The position numbers were made by a program, and so were the translations under genes. From NCBI GenBank assembly GCA_029907345.1, contig JARYMB010000010.1, positions 1 through 64,000 on the forward strand: DNA of 64,000 bases, written 5' to 3'. This DNA comes from Methanolinea sp. (GTDB taxonomy: Archaea; Halobacteriota; Methanomicrobia; Methanomicrobiales; Methanospirillaceae). This document shows positions 17,124 to 25,861 of the stretch, one piece after another. Within the stretch, counting starts at the first letter, position 1; the number at the start of each line of letters is the position of its first letter. Below the pieces are notes generated by a model, which worked only from the letters and a program-made list of their open reading frames with translations, was not told the DNA's origin and made no database searches.

Positions 17124-17234
17124 ACCTGTCCCGGTTGGTTTTTTCCGGGTATCAGGGTTGCGCGGGACATGGCCGGGCACGAGAGGTGGTACCGGGGTGG
17201 ACGGTTTTATGAGTCCCTGCGTCCACGAGCGATC

Positions 17235-18443
17235 ATGGAGCCCGACCGGGAAGAGATATACAGGGAGGCACTGGCACTCCACGCGGAGCACCGGGGCAAG
17301 CTCGAGATACGATCCAAGGTTCCGCTGGAGACGCGCCGCGACCTCTCCCGCGCCTACACCCCCGGGGTTGCCGGGGTGTGCCGGGCAATCCAGGAGAACC
17401 GTGACCTTGCCTACAAGTACACCCTCAAGGGGAACTCGGTGGCAATCGTGACAGACGGGTCTGCCGTCCTCGGCCTTGGCAACATCGGCGGATACGCCGC
17501 GATACCCGTGATGGAGGGAAAAGCAATCCTTTTCAAGAAGTTTGCAGGGATCGATGCGTTCCCCATCTGTTTCGAGAGGTACCAGACTGATTTTGTCGAC
17601 CAGGTCAGGAACATCGCACCGTGTTTCGGGGGGATAAACCTGGAGGATATCGCGGCTCCCCGTTGTTTCGAGGTCGAGGATGCGCTCCAGGACATCGGCA
17701 TCCCCGTGATGCACGACGACCAGCACGGGACTGCAATCGTTGTCCTCGCAGCCCTCCTGAATGCCTGCAGGGCGACCGGGAAACAATTCGAAGACCTCCG
17801 GATCGTCATCTGCGGTGCGGGGGCTGCAGGGTACGCGATAACGAGGCTCCTGCGCTGTATCGGGTACAACCCTGACGTCTGCCGGTCCGTAAAGGACATC
17901 GTTGTCTGTGACCGGCAGGGAATCATCCACAGGGCGCGGGAGGGCCTCTACAGGAACAAGTACAAGTTCATCATCGCCGACGAGACCAACCGTTCCGGCA
18001 GGACCGGCACGCTTGCGGATGCGATGGAAGGTGCGGACGTCTTCATCGGTGTTTCGGCTCCCGGCATCGTGACGGAAGAGATGGTGCGAAAGATGAACGA
18101 CGACCCGATCGTCTTTGCCATGGCAAACCCGGTCCCGGAGATTATGCCCGGAGAGGCAAAAAGGGCGGGTGCCGCCGTCGTCGGCACCGGGAGGAGTGAT
18201 TTCCCGAACCAGATTAACAACGCCCTTGCATTCCCGGGTGTCTTCCGCGGTGCGCTCGATGCATATGCAACGCGGATATCCGACGAAATGAAGGTTGCGG
18301 CAGCCCACGCACTCGCCGATTACGTGGAAAACCCCCACAGGGACCACATCCTGCCGACAGTTCTTGACCGGGACGTGACGCGTGCGATGGCAGCGGCGGT
18401 CCGCCGGGCCGCAATCGATTCAGGATGTGCCCGCGACCTGTGA
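17235..18443 (+). CDS. NAD(P)-dependent malic enzyme (malate dehydrogenase, decarboxylating)
   Basis: This 402-residue protein interconverts malate and pyruvate plus CO2. It shows the malic enzyme core: YTPGVAGVCRAI, VAIVTDGSAVLGLGN, the metal-binding HDDQHGTAIV, and the nucleotide fold GAGAAGYAI, ending in FAMANPVPEIMPGEA and SDFPNQINNALAFPG. The length is typical for the short prokaryotic form without the phosphotransacetylase extension. The long frame upstream of ATG 17235 is antisense shadow to the nuclease gene, so that start is chosen. It appears monocistronic. Confidence 0.94.
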   Translation: MEPDREEIYREALALHAEHRGKLEIRSKVPLETRRDLSRAYTPGVAGVCRAIQENRDLAYKYTLKGNSVAIVTDGSAVLGLGNIGGYAAIPVMEGKAILFKKFAGIDAFPICFERYQTDFVDQVRNIAPCFGGINLEDIAAPRCFEVEDALQDIGIPVMHDDQHGTAIVVLAALLNACRATGKQFEDLRIVICGAGAAGYAITRLLRCIGYNPDVCRSVKDIVVCDRQGIIHRAREGLYRNKYKFIIADETNRSGRTGTLADAMEGADVFIGVSAPGIVTEEMVRKMNDDPIVFAMANPVPEIMPGEAKRAGAAVVGTGRSDFPNQINNALAFPGVFRGALDAYATRISDEMKVAAAHALADYVENPHRDHILPTVLDRDVTRAMAAAVRRAAIDSGCARDL

Positions 18444-18562
18444 GATAAGTGAATGTACCGGGAAGGCGGTGTTCCGGCAAAGTGCCGGTACCGGCGTGGC
18501 CGGGGGTTGGGGAATGCAGGGACCGGACGGTTTTTGGGAGTGCGCCCCCCAATATTCCGGGT

Positions 18563-18754
18563 ATGCCTATCGTCACCGTCACAATGGCAAGGGGCCGCAG
18601 TTACGAGCAGAAGAAACGAATGGCAGAAGAGATCGCCGGGACCGTATCCCGCGTCCTCGGTGTCCCGCCCGAGCGTGTCACCATCCTCATCCACGAGCTG
18701 GAGAAGGAGAATATTGCCATTGCCGGAACCCTCCTTTCCGAACAGCAGAAATGA
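18563..18754 (+). CDS. 4-oxalocrotonate tautomerase family protein
   Basis: This 63-residue tautomerase-superfamily protein starts at ATG 18563, which places the catalytic Pro immediately after Met (MPIVTVTMARGRSYEQKK), as the family requires. The VLGVPPERVTILIHELEKEN stretch is typical of 4-OT. The substrate in methanogens is unknown. An in-frame extension upstream to 18449 would bury the proline and is rejected. It precedes a phosphoesterase gene by 73 bases. Confidence 0.88.
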   Translation: MPIVTVTMARGRSYEQKKRMAEEIAGTVSRVLGVPPERVTILIHELEKENIAIAGTLLSEQQK

Positions 18755-18827
18755 ACTGCACGCCGGACCCGGTCCCCTACCCCCGCCCTGCGGATGCGGC
18801 GGGTGAGGGTATCCCTTCCGGCGGGAG

Positions 18828-19463
18828 GTGATTCCCCTGTTCGAGACCCTGAAAAAGGCAGGATCTTCCATCCTTGCATTTTTTGGCCTGCGCAGGAAAA
18901 GTCGTGGACGGATATTCCTCGTCTCTGACCTCCACATCAACCATGCCCGGATTATCGGTTACTGCAACAGGCCGTACAGGTCACTTTCCGAGATGAACCG
19001 TGACCTCGTCCGACGCTGGAACTCCGTTGTCGGAGCGGGTGATACCGTCTATTGCCTGGGAGATTTCTGCATGCGGGGAGACCCCGTCCCCTGGATACGG
19101 GCACTCCGGGGCAGAAAGGTATTCATCCGCGGAAACCACGACCCCCCGCACCTGAGAGCCAGGCACCATTCCGTCATCTCGCACGGGGGTTACACGTTTT
19201 ACCTTGTACACGATCCATGTGACGTTCCGGGCTCGTGGAAGGGGTGGGTTGTCCATGGGCACACGCACAACAATCGGATGGATACCCACCCGTTCATCAA
19301 CGGTACCCGGCGCACCATAAACGTCTCGTGCGAGTGCACGGGTTACACGCCGGTATCCCTGGACCGCATCATCTCCCTTGACCCGGATACCATCGAAAGG
19401 ATGGAGACCCTGTCCGATCGGCCCGTCCGGAAGGGCTCCCCCGTCCCGGGACAAAAAGGATAA
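18828..19463 (+). CDS. Calcineurin-like metallophosphoesterase
   Basis: This 211-residue protein has the metal-binding motifs of calcineurin-like phosphoesterases in order: SDLHINH, GDFCMRGD, RGNHD and HGHTHNN. It resembles the small stand-alone phosphoesterase group of unknown substrate (phosphodiester or nucleotide). It starts at GTG 18828 with GGAG immediately upstream. The first 25 residues are hydrophobic and basic and do not look like a cleaved signal. An imperfect inverted repeat 6 bases past the stop may be its terminator. Confidence 0.87.
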   Translation: MIPLFETLKKAGSSILAFFGLRRKSRGRIFLVSDLHINHARIIGYCNRPYRSLSEMNRDLVRRWNSVVGAGDTVYCLGDFCMRGDPVPWIRALRGRKVFIRGNHDPPHLRARHHSVISHGGYTFYLVHDPCDVPGSWKGWVVHGHTHNNRMDTHPFINGTRRTINVSCECTGYTPVSLDRIISLDPDTIERMETLSDRPVRKGSPVPGQKG

Positions 19464-19468
19464 CCACT

Positions 19469-19495
19469 AATAATTCTTCCCGGAGAAGTATTATT
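19469..19495. repeat. Near-perfect inverted repeat between phosphoesterase and kinase genes
   Basis: The 11-base arms AATAATTCTTC (19469-19479) and GAAGTATTATT (19485-19495) are complementary except for one position, around a CCGGA centre. The element sits 6 bases after the phosphoesterase stop and about 110 bases before the kinase start. It could be a transcript-end hairpin or a dyad operator for the kinase gene. The sequence does not settle which. Confidence 0.5.
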
Positions 19496-19606
19496 ATTCT
19501 AAACTCTCCCGGAGTCGGGCCTGTCGCGGTGCGAACCAGGGAGGGCCAAAGAAGCCAAAAGACAGTCTCCCCGGGTACCGCGCAGTGGAGGATAGGGATA
19601 TCGGGT

Positions 19607-21430
19607 ATGCACGTGAAAAAGATTTTTACGGGCAGGCAAGGGGCCTGGAACATCGCCCTCGTCATCTCGACGGTTGCACTGCTCGTTCTCAACGGTATCG
19701 GTCTCCTGCTGGGCATCACCGTCGTGCTCCCCCACCTGCTCTATATCCCTGTCGTGATCGGTTCATACAGGTACCCCCGTCCCGGACCTTTCCTTGCCCT
19801 CGGGATCGGTCTTGCATACGTTGCCATGGTCATCTCATTCTTTGGAATCAGCGGAACAGCGGCAGAGGCAGCGGTCCGTGCCACCGTCCTCGTTATCATC
19901 GGCTGGCTCATCGCCCGCCTCTCGTCCAGGTTGCGCGGGAGTGAAGAACTCTACAGGGGGATCTTCGACAACTCCGAGGCAGGCCAGGTCATCGTTGCAG
20001 GGATCACGGGTGATACGGTCATCCAGGAAGCAAACTGGAACGCAGCACGCCTTTTTGGAGCCCGGCCCGAATCTGTTCCGGGAAAACAGCTCTCGGCATT
20101 CCTCGGCAGGGAAGCCGTTGCCGATCTCATGCTGCGATTGGAGAGGGAGGGGAGGGTGTACGGGCAGGAACTGGCGCTCTCCCTTCCCGGAGGGGAGACC
20201 CGCCAGGCCATCGCATCGGCAGTTCTCCTGCCGGGAAACCGGGCGGCACTCTCGTTTGCAGATATTACAAGGCGGGTGATTGCGGAGGAAGCCGTCCAGA
20301 CAGCAAACAGGAAGTTACACCTCCTCTCCCGGATCTCTTCGGACCACCTGCACAGGACCGTAGACGAACTGACGGGGCTTGCAAACAGGCTCCCGGCCCA
20401 GTGCAGGGACGTTGCCGTCCAGCCTCTCGTCGCAGCGATCCTGGAAAAGGCAGCCACTCTTCTCCGGCAGGTACAGCTTGCAGAGGCATACCAGAACCTT
20501 GGGGCATCCCCGCCGGAGTGGATCAGGGTCCAGGAGGTCTTCCGGTCGGCCCGCCCCCAAAAGGGATCGCGGGATGTTTCGGTCCGCCCCTGGGCGGAGC
20601 GCCTGGAAATCTTTGCGGATCCCCTTTTCCGGGACGTCCTCCTGCACCTGGTGGAAAACGCGGTTCGTCATGGAGAGAGTACAAGAAACGTTATCATCTC
20701 CTACCGGGAGGTGCCTGCCGGGCTCGACCTTTTCGTCGAGGATGACGGGAAGGGTATCCCGGTCGACAAGAAGGAGGCAATCTTTGAGTATGACTCGGGG
20801 AAGCACGCCGGCCTCGGCCTCTTCATCTGTCGCCAGATAACTGCCGTGACAGGCATGACGATAGGAGAGACCGGGCAGGAAGGGAAGGGAGCCCGTTTCG
20901 TGATCCATGTCCCGGAAGAGAATTACCGCGTAGAGGGGACAGGTGAAGAAGCACCCCCCTTCCCCCTCCCGAAAGAGCCACATGCCATCCGGATGGAGGA
21001 TCCCGAAGCCAGGGAACTGCTCTCTGCAGAGTTTCCGCTGGCAAACGAGATCTGGCTCGATTACCACCAGACGAAGGGAGACCCGGTCACCGACAGAATT
21101 TTTGCAGCCTTTTCGGGCGGAAGGGTCGTTTCCGTTGCACGGTGCCGGAGGCACCCCGACGGGCTCGAGGTTGACGCGGTCTTCACTCCCGTGGAACACA
21201 GGGGCAGGGGGTATGCGAACCTGACGGTGGGGGCCCTCGTGGAAGCGTGCGGGCATGACACGCTCTACATGCACTCGGTCCTCAACCTCACCGGTTTTTA
21301 TCAGAAATTCGGTTTCCGGGAGATCCCGGAGGACGGACTGCCCCCGACAATCAGGGAACGGTTTGCTTTTGCAGGCGGCCAGCTCGAGGGAGCAAACGTC
21401 TGTCCCATGAAGAGGGACCCACCCCCCTGA
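19607..21430 (+). CDS. Membrane histidine kinase fused to GNAT acetyltransferase
   Basis: This is a 607-residue protein. About four transmembrane segments (residues 15-105) form an MASE-like sensor. A PAS domain follows (about 112-235, ending ALSFADITRRVIAEEA), then a helical dimerisation region and a HATPase_c domain with N-box ENAVRHGE at 350, G1 VEDDGKGIP and G2 GLGLFICRQI. After a Pro-rich linker near 450, a GNAT fold (about 455-605) carries the acetyl-CoA loop HRGRGYAN at 531 and YQKFGFREIP. In the dimerisation helix the usual methanogen RHD motif is replaced by SSDHLHR (H247), so autophosphorylation is uncertain. Start 19607 precedes the first membrane segment. Confidence 0.85.
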   Translation: MHVKKIFTGRQGAWNIALVISTVALLVLNGIGLLLGITVVLPHLLYIPVVIGSYRYPRPGPFLALGIGLAYVAMVISFFGISGTAAEAAVRATVLVIIGWLIARLSSRLRGSEELYRGIFDNSEAGQVIVAGITGDTVIQEANWNAARLFGARPESVPGKQLSAFLGREAVADLMLRLEREGRVYGQELALSLPGGETRQAIASAVLLPGNRAALSFADITRRVIAEEAVQTANRKLHLLSRISSDHLHRTVDELTGLANRLPAQCRDVAVQPLVAAILEKAATLLRQVQLAEAYQNLGASPPEWIRVQEVFRSARPQKGSRDVSVRPWAERLEIFADPLFRDVLLHLVENAVRHGESTRNVIISYREVPAGLDLFVEDDGKGIPVDKKEAIFEYDSGKHAGLGLFICRQITAVTGMTIGETGQEGKGARFVIHVPEENYRVEGTGEEAPPFPLPKEPHAIRMEDPEARELLSAEFPLANEIWLDYHQTKGDPVTDRIFAAFSGGRVVSVARCRRHPDGLEVDAVFTPVEHRGRGYANLTVGALVEACGHDTLYMHSVLNLTGFYQKFGFREIPEDGLPPTIRERFAFAGGQLEGANVCPMKRDPPP

Positions 21431-21462
21431 ATGCAGGTTCCATGGCCTGCCCCGGCAGCCAG

Positions 21463-21969
21463 CTACTCCCAGTACTTCGGGCGGGCAGCGTATCCCCACC
21501 CGCTTTTTTCATAGAACTGCTGGTGATAATCCTCTGCTTTCCAGAACGGACCGGCAGGGACGATTTCGGTTGCGATCTCTTTTCCCTTCAGCCGCGGGGA
21601 TTGCCGGGCCCGGTCCCTTGAAGCCAGTGCCTTCTGTTTCTGATCATCGCTGTGGTAGAAGATGGCAGACCGGTAGTTCGTCCCGATATCGGGGCCCTGC
21701 CGGTTGACCTGTGTGGGGTCATGGATCTCCCAGAATACCTCGAGGAGCTGGTCATACGAGACGATTCGCGGATCGAAAATGATCCTGACGGCTTCTGCAT
21801 GGCCGGTCGAGCCGGAACAGACCTGTTCGTACGTCGGATCAGGGACAGTCCCGCCGGTATAGCCCACCTCGGTTTCGACCACACCCTTCACGCGCCGGAA
21901 TGCAGATTCGACACCCCAGAAGCAACCGGCGGCAAACGTTGCCTGTTCAAGTCCGCTTTCTTCCTGCAT
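21463..21969 (-). CDS. msrA: Peptide methionine sulfoxide reductase MsrA
   Basis: This 168-residue enzyme reduces methionine-S-sulfoxide in proteins. The active-site motif GCFWG holds catalytic Cys16, and family stretches include [25 protein letters not shown] and [13 protein letters not shown]. It converges on the kinase-acetyltransferase gene with 32 bases between stops. It is transcribed leftward as a single gene and probably supports oxidative-damage repair in this anaerobe. Confidence 0.95.
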   Translation of the reverse strand: MQEESGLEQATFAAGCFWGVESAFRRVKGVVETEVGYTGGTVPDPTYEQVCSGSTGHAEAVRIIFDPRIVSYDQLLEVFWEIHDPTQVNRQGPDIGTNYRSAIFYHSDDQKQKALASRDRARQSPRLKGKEIATEIVPAGPFWKAEDYHQQFYEKSGWGYAARPKYWE

Positions 21970-22129
21970 GATAAGATCTCACCTGCATGGTTAATACAAT
22001 AACACCAGCGGGGTGGCAGGGCCTTCCGGATTCAGTATCCCGGGCTTTGGCCGGAGGGAGAAAGGGAGATGGTCCTGTCCGGGAAATCCGCGTCATTCTC
22101 CCAAAAGATGGTTTCCTTCCGTTGGCGGT

Positions 22130-22954
22130 TTACAGGGCGTATGCCTCGACGAGGTCCCTCGCGGTGATGATCCCTGCAATCCTCTTTCTCTTGATGATGA
22201 GGAGTCTCCTGATATGGTTCTCGGCCATGATCCGTGCGGCCTTGTGGATGCTGATTCCCGCCGGTGCCGAGATGAGGGGTGAACGGGCGACCTCTCCGAC
22301 GGGCACATCGAGTGCTGCGCCACGGGCCATGAGAGTCGAGAGGAGATCCCTTTCCGTGAAGATGCCGGAAGGATTTCCCCCTGTCGTGACGATCACGCTT
22401 CCTATCCTCTCCGTCCCCATTATCCGGACCACATCGGATATCTTCTCGTCTTCGCCGACGTACACGACATCCTTCGTCATGAAATCGTTGACCGTCATCG
22501 AGGTCTCCCTTGCATCCGGCATCTCGCGGATGAGGTCGGATGCCGTGATGATTCCACACAACTCCCCGCACGCAAAAACGGTCAGCCGGCCTTTCTTCCG
22601 GATCATTGTGCGGGCAGCCTCCCGAATCTCGATGTCGGGACAGACGCGGATAAGGGGAAATGACATGACATCTTCAACAGACACGTCAGCAGGGTCAAGG
22701 TCGGCGGCAAAGACCTTGGAGAGGAGGTCTCTTTCCGTGACGATTGCGACCGGAGTCCCGTAACGGACAACGACAAGGCTTCCTATGCGACGTTCCCCCA
22801 TTATTCGTGCCGCTTCGATCATGGATGTCTGGGGCGTGATGATCACGACCCCGGAACTCATGATATCGGCCACCTTCCGGTGTCTCTTGTATTCCTGGTA
22901 AGCACGGTCCACGACGGTGGGATAGGTAACATTGATCTTTCCTGATGACGTCAT
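22130..22954 (-). CDS. Four-CBS-domain protein
   Basis: This 274-residue protein consists of four consecutive CBS domains, each with the pattern V.DIMS...TPQTSM..AARIM..R.IGSLVV and GIITxxDL (two Bateman modules). CBS pairs usually bind adenosyl ligands; no catalytic domain is attached. Start 22954 (MTSSGKINV) was chosen because the longer frame would overlap the neighbouring HEAT-repeat gene. That gene lies upstream on the same strand, 88 bases away. Confidence 0.88.
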   Translation of the reverse strand: MTSSGKINVTYPTVVDRAYQEYKRHRKVADIMSSGVVIITPQTSMIEAARIMGERRIGSLVVVRYGTPVAIVTERDLLSKVFAADLDPADVSVEDVMSFPLIRVCPDIEIREAARTMIRKKGRLTVFACGELCGIITASDLIREMPDARETSMTVNDFMTKDVVYVGEDEKISDVVRIMGTERIGSVIVTTGGNPSGIFTERDLLSTLMARGAALDVPVGEVARSPLISAPAGISIHKAARIMAENHIRRLLIIKRKRIAGIITARDLVEAYAL

Positions 22955-23042
22955 CCGGGATCCCCCCACACTGTGGGAGTACTCCTCCTGGTAAAAAAGT
23001 TTATCCCCTTCGGTGGTTGCAGGTTTTCCTGCGGGGACAGGT

Positions 23043-23402
23043 TTACCGGATTCGGTGGAGAGCTTCCTTTGCCATGATCCGGACAAAGCAGTTTTCATCG
23101 GCACAGGCCCGGGATAACGGTTCCCGAGCCCGCGGGTCGCCTATCTTCCCGAGGAGCGATGCAGCTACGAACCGGATATCCTTGTCCCCGTCCGATAGGA
23201 GGATGATTAATGCATCAACGCACCTGGCATCCCCAACGTCGCACAGGGCGTTTGCAGCAGCGATTCTCACCCGCTTGTCCTCATCCTTTAGTGCCAGCAG
23301 GAGATAGTCAACTGCCGGCTGACCTTTCTTCCCCAGATCGTGGATTGAATGGATGATGTCGCACCTGGTCTCTTCCGCCACTCCCTCTGGATGGATGGCC
23401 AT
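23043..23402 (-). CDS. HEAT-repeat protein
   Basis: This 119-residue helical-repeat protein begins MAIHPEGVAEETRCD and has three to four HEAT/PBS-lyase-type units, for example DEDKRVRIAAANALCDVGDA and DGDKDIRFVAASLLGKIGD. Such repeats mediate protein-protein contacts, and no enzymatic residues are seen. The start at 23402 is preferred to 23426 because the repeats follow directly. A TATA-like TATAAAAATATA (23488-23501 region, minus strand) lies about 90 bases upstream. Confidence 0.82.
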   Translation of the reverse strand: MAIHPEGVAEETRCDIIHSIHDLGKKGQPAVDYLLLALKDEDKRVRIAAANALCDVGDARCVDALIILLSDGDKDIRFVAASLLGKIGDPRAREPLSRACADENCFVRIMAKEALHRIR

Positions 23403-23514
23403 TAATAAACCCCCGCCAGCCCTCATAAGGGCAAAACATAGTCTTTACCGGCAGGATAAATCCATGTGCCATCCAGTAATGCAAGGCATATATTTTTATA
23501 CCCGATCTGTCGCG

Positions 23515-23534
23515 ACAGGAGAAGACTCTCCTGT
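23515..23534. repeat. Perfect 8-bp hairpin between histone and HEAT genes
   Basis: ACAGGAGA (23515-23522) and TCTCCTGT (23527-23534) are exact complements around AGAC. The hairpin lies in the 222-base space downstream of the leftward histone gene and just right of an A+T-rich TATA-like block (23488-23501). It could belong to the histone 3' end or to a short rightward transcript. No open frame covers it convincingly. Confidence 0.4.
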
Positions 23535-23624
23535 GGGCGGGGTCCGCGAGAAAAGTGTGATGCCACCTTGATTGTCTGATTGCTGCTCTTTTATCTCCGT
23601 GTGAGAACGGGGAAAAGGTGAGGT

Positions 23625-23831
23625 TTATGCGGACTTAGCCGCAAGTTCCACGTCCTCTTCCTTGATGGTCTTTCTCCCTGCGTGGAGGGCGAGGCGGTTT
23701 GCCTCCTTTGTCAGGTTTGCAATGTACTCTTCAGCTTTTGCAACGAGGGCTGCGGCAGCATCGCTCCCGACCCTCTCAGCACCATTCTTCTTGGCAATTC
23801 TCACAACTGCAGCAATAGGTAAATCTGCCAT
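23625..23831 (-). CDS. Archaeal histone
   Basis: This 68-residue single histone-fold protein is of the HMf/HMt type and dimerises to wrap DNA. It shows the signature start MADLPIAAVVRIAKKNGAERV, the central helix AAAALVAKAEEYIANLTKEA and the closing HAGRKTIKEEDVELAA. A GAGGT Shine-Dalgarno sits 7 bases before the ATG, and a TATA-like AATATTTAAAG at 23865-23875 lies upstream, so it has its own promoter. It appears monocistronic. Confidence 0.97.
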   Translation of the reverse strand: MADLPIAAVVRIAKKNGAERVGSDAAAALVAKAEEYIANLTKEANRLALHAGRKTIKEEDVELAAKSA

Positions 23832-23864
23832 TTATTTTACCTCAATTCAAAAAATGTATCAGGA

Positions 23865-23875
23865 AATATTTAAAG
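23865..23875 (-). promoter_or_regulatory. TATA-like box for histone gene
   Basis: The A+T-rich block AATATTTAAAG is about 40 bases upstream of the histone ATG on the minus strand. Archaeal TATA boxes sit about 25 bases before the transcript start, so a leader of roughly 12-15 bases carrying the GAGGT site would follow. The assignment rests on spacing and composition. Confidence 0.45.
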
Positions 23876-24011
23876 ATTTCGTGATTTTCGACCTAATCGG
23901 GCGTAGTTGTCGCTTTGCGGAGTTCTCATGAATAATTACGAAAAATACTCTTTGTAAGGGTGATAATACTCTCTAATCTCAATAATATCCTTTTTTCCGG
24001 AAAAATAACAG

Positions 24012-24779
24012 TTAATACCGTTTTTTTTCTCCCTTCACGAGGAATTCCGCAAGCCGGATTGCATTTGCATAACCGGGCGAAGCGCGCGAAGTATCGATGA
24101 AAATACGGTCGATATTGAGGACAGGTGCGCCGTGTCCCTGCCCGCATCCGAGGAGTGCAAGGGTCCGGAAGACGAGGTTGCCAGAGATCCCGTCGGGGGC
24201 GATGATAACGGAGCATTCCTCTGCCGCGTCCTCGATGAGGATCTCGAAGTGGGGAAAACCCGTCAGGCGTGCGACGAGCTCGGCCTGCGCAAGGCTCTCG
24301 TCGACCCGCGGGTGCCTTCCCGCATCGGAGAGCCTCCCGCCCGAGAGGATGGCGACGTCACCGTCAAGACCGAGGATCCCTGCCAGGTCTTTGGCTCTCC
24401 TTGCAATCGCCACCCTGTCAACGACGGTCCAGCCTTCGTCGATCCCGACAGGAGCAAGCAGGAACCTCCGGCCTTTTCCATCTTCGAGGAGTGCGGCACG
24501 TTCGAGATGGTCCACACCTGCCGCCTCCCTCAACGCCCGGAGGGTGGTGCCCGAAGGAAGAGTTCCCCTGACAGCGGCATCTATTGTCCCTGCGTAAAGG
24601 TCCCTGACCAGCACATTCCAGGGTTCGTCGTCCTCCTCGATTTCAAGTCCTCCCCGGGAATCCAGCAGTCCCGGCTTGGAATAAAAAATGACGCGTGAAT
24701 CGATACCGGCCTTCCGGGCACTCTCCTGCACCCTCGCACCATCAGCGGCAACCCCGATCCCGATCCGTCCTACCGGCAT
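24012..24779 (-). CDS. mtxX: Methanogenesis marker protein Mmp4/MtxX
   Basis: This 255-residue protein, restricted to methanogens, is related to the phosphotransacetylase/PTB fold and is known as MtxX or methanogenesis marker 4. Recognisable parts are [54 protein letters not shown] and LNIDRIFIDTSRASPGYANAI. Its biochemical role is unknown. Its start overlaps the stop of the marker-2 gene by 10 bases, so the two are co-translated and probably cooperate. The C terminus (FLVKGEKKRY) is basic. Confidence 0.88.
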   Translation of the reverse strand: MPVGRIGIGVAADGARVQESARKAGIDSRVIFYSKPGLLDSRGGLEIEEDDEPWNVLVRDLYAGTIDAAVRGTLPSGTTLRALREAAGVDHLERAALLEDGKGRRFLLAPVGIDEGWTVVDRVAIARRAKDLAGILGLDGDVAILSGGRLSDAGRHPRVDESLAQAELVARLTGFPHFEILIEDAAEECSVIIAPDGISGNLVFRTLALLGCGQGHGAPVLNIDRIFIDTSRASPGYANAIRLAEFLVKGEKKRY

Positions 24780-25780
24780 GATTCTCCACCGGAGAAGAGG
24801 CGCATGACTCCTGCCCGGTCAAGTGAAAAGACCGGGGTCTTCTCGGTATCGAGGGAGATGGAAAGGGTCCTGTCGTCAGTAACAACGCCGACCTCTGCCG
24901 CCGTCATGCCGACCCCGGAAAACCTTCGGCAGATCTCGCTGACCGAACCCCTTGGAGCAGTCAGGACAAATCCCATCCCGGGGTAGACCCTGACCCACTG
25001 CTCGAATGTCATGCCGTTCCTGCGCAGGTCCGGGGTCGGGAGCCGCTCGAGGGCTATGGTCGCACCCCTGCCGCTCACCTCGAGCAGCATCCCGAGTGTG
25101 CCGATGACGCCGGGATTGCTGATGTCCTTTCCTGCAGTGACAAGGTGATCGCGGCCGAGCCCTTCCATGACCCTGACCTGTTCCCGTACCACCCGGGGGC
25201 TCTTCATGGTGACAGAGTCCCAGTTGAGACTGCACGAGGGATGCACCCTGCCATCAAGATCGACGGCCACTATCACGGAATCACCGGTCCGTGCGGTGTG
25301 GGAATAGATCACTGCATCCTTTTGTGCTGTACCGAGGATTGCCACGTCGATGACACTGTACGGTGTATCCGGGTGCAGGTGCCCGCCCACGATCGGGACC
25401 CCGAACTGGAGTGATGCATCGTGCATTCCGGCGATGACCTTTTCCTGAATGGTGGTGTCTGATATGGAGAAGACATCCACCATCGCGACTGGCCGCCCTC
25501 CCATTGCCGCAATGTCGTGGATATTGACAAGGACTGCACAGTATCCCGCCCAGTAGGGGTCGGCCTCCATGAGCCGGCTCCATATTCCATCGGCAGCCAG
25601 GAGCAGGACCTCGTCTCCATGCTCAATCACGGCGGCGTCCTCGCCAAAGGACGCAAGAACGCCCGGAGACTCGATCCGCAGTGCCCTGACCATCTCGCCG
25701 ATGGCCTGTTTCCGCCGGACTCCCTCGTACTCCCTGACAGAAAGAGCAATCTCTGCTGTGGATACACCGTTCAATTCCAT
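24770..25780 (-). CDS. Methanogenesis marker 2 protein (AIR synthase-related)
   Basis: This 336-residue protein of the PurM/SelD/HypE-like fold is found in methanogens as marker protein 2. It has the N-terminal ATP-binding part ([24 protein letters not shown]), [18 protein letters not shown], and the C-terminal domain start [21 protein letters not shown]. Purine synthesis enzymes of this fold activate a carbonyl with ATP, but the reaction here is unknown. It heads a two-gene leftward operon with mtxX and is divergent from rfcL, sharing an A+T-rich promoter block. Confidence 0.88.
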   Translation of the reverse strand: MELNGVSTAEIALSVREYEGVRRKQAIGEMVRALRIESPGVLASFGEDAAVIEHGDEVLLLAADGIWSRLMEADPYWAGYCAVLVNIHDIAAMGGRPVAMVDVFSISDTTIQEKVIAGMHDASLQFGVPIVGGHLHPDTPYSVIDVAILGTAQKDAVIYSHTARTGDSVIVAVDLDGRVHPSCSLNWDSVTMKSPRVVREQVRVMEGLGRDHLVTAGKDISNPGVIGTLGMLLEVSGRGATIALERLPTPDLRRNGMTFEQWVRVYPGMGFVLTAPRGSVSEICRRFSGVGMTAAEVGVVTDDRTLSISLDTEKTPVFSLDRAGVMRLFSGGESCR

Positions 25781-25825
25781 AGGACCAACAACGGCGGTTG
25801 TAATAACTCATTGGAGCATCATCAG

Positions 25826-25840
25826 TGATAATTTATTTGA
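25826..25840. promoter_or_regulatory. Shared A+T-rich promoter block between marker-2 gene and rfcL
   Basis: The block TGATAATTTATTTGA is the only strongly A+T-rich element in the 81 bases between the divergent starts. It is about 28 bases before the rfcL ATG at 25862, which fits a leaderless transcript, and about 50 bases before the marker-2 ATG at 25780, which would leave a leader near 25 bases. A single bidirectional TATA element is inferred from spacing. Confidence 0.4.
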
Positions 25841-25861
25841 TTACGGGTCGAATGTCTGGAC

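Noticed and set aside
17124-18347. N-terminal extension of the SNase lipoprotein frame across the malic enzyme gene
   Set aside because: The signal peptide begins at 17123. The upstream frame is antisense to malic enzyme and has no homologous character.
20315-21499. 394-codon frame antisense to the kinase-GNAT gene
   Set aside because: No domain character; the plus strand carries HATPase and GNAT motifs.
22955-23104. 50-residue N-terminal extension of the four-CBS protein
   Set aside because: It would overlap the 3' end of the HEAT-repeat gene in another frame and shows no conserved character.
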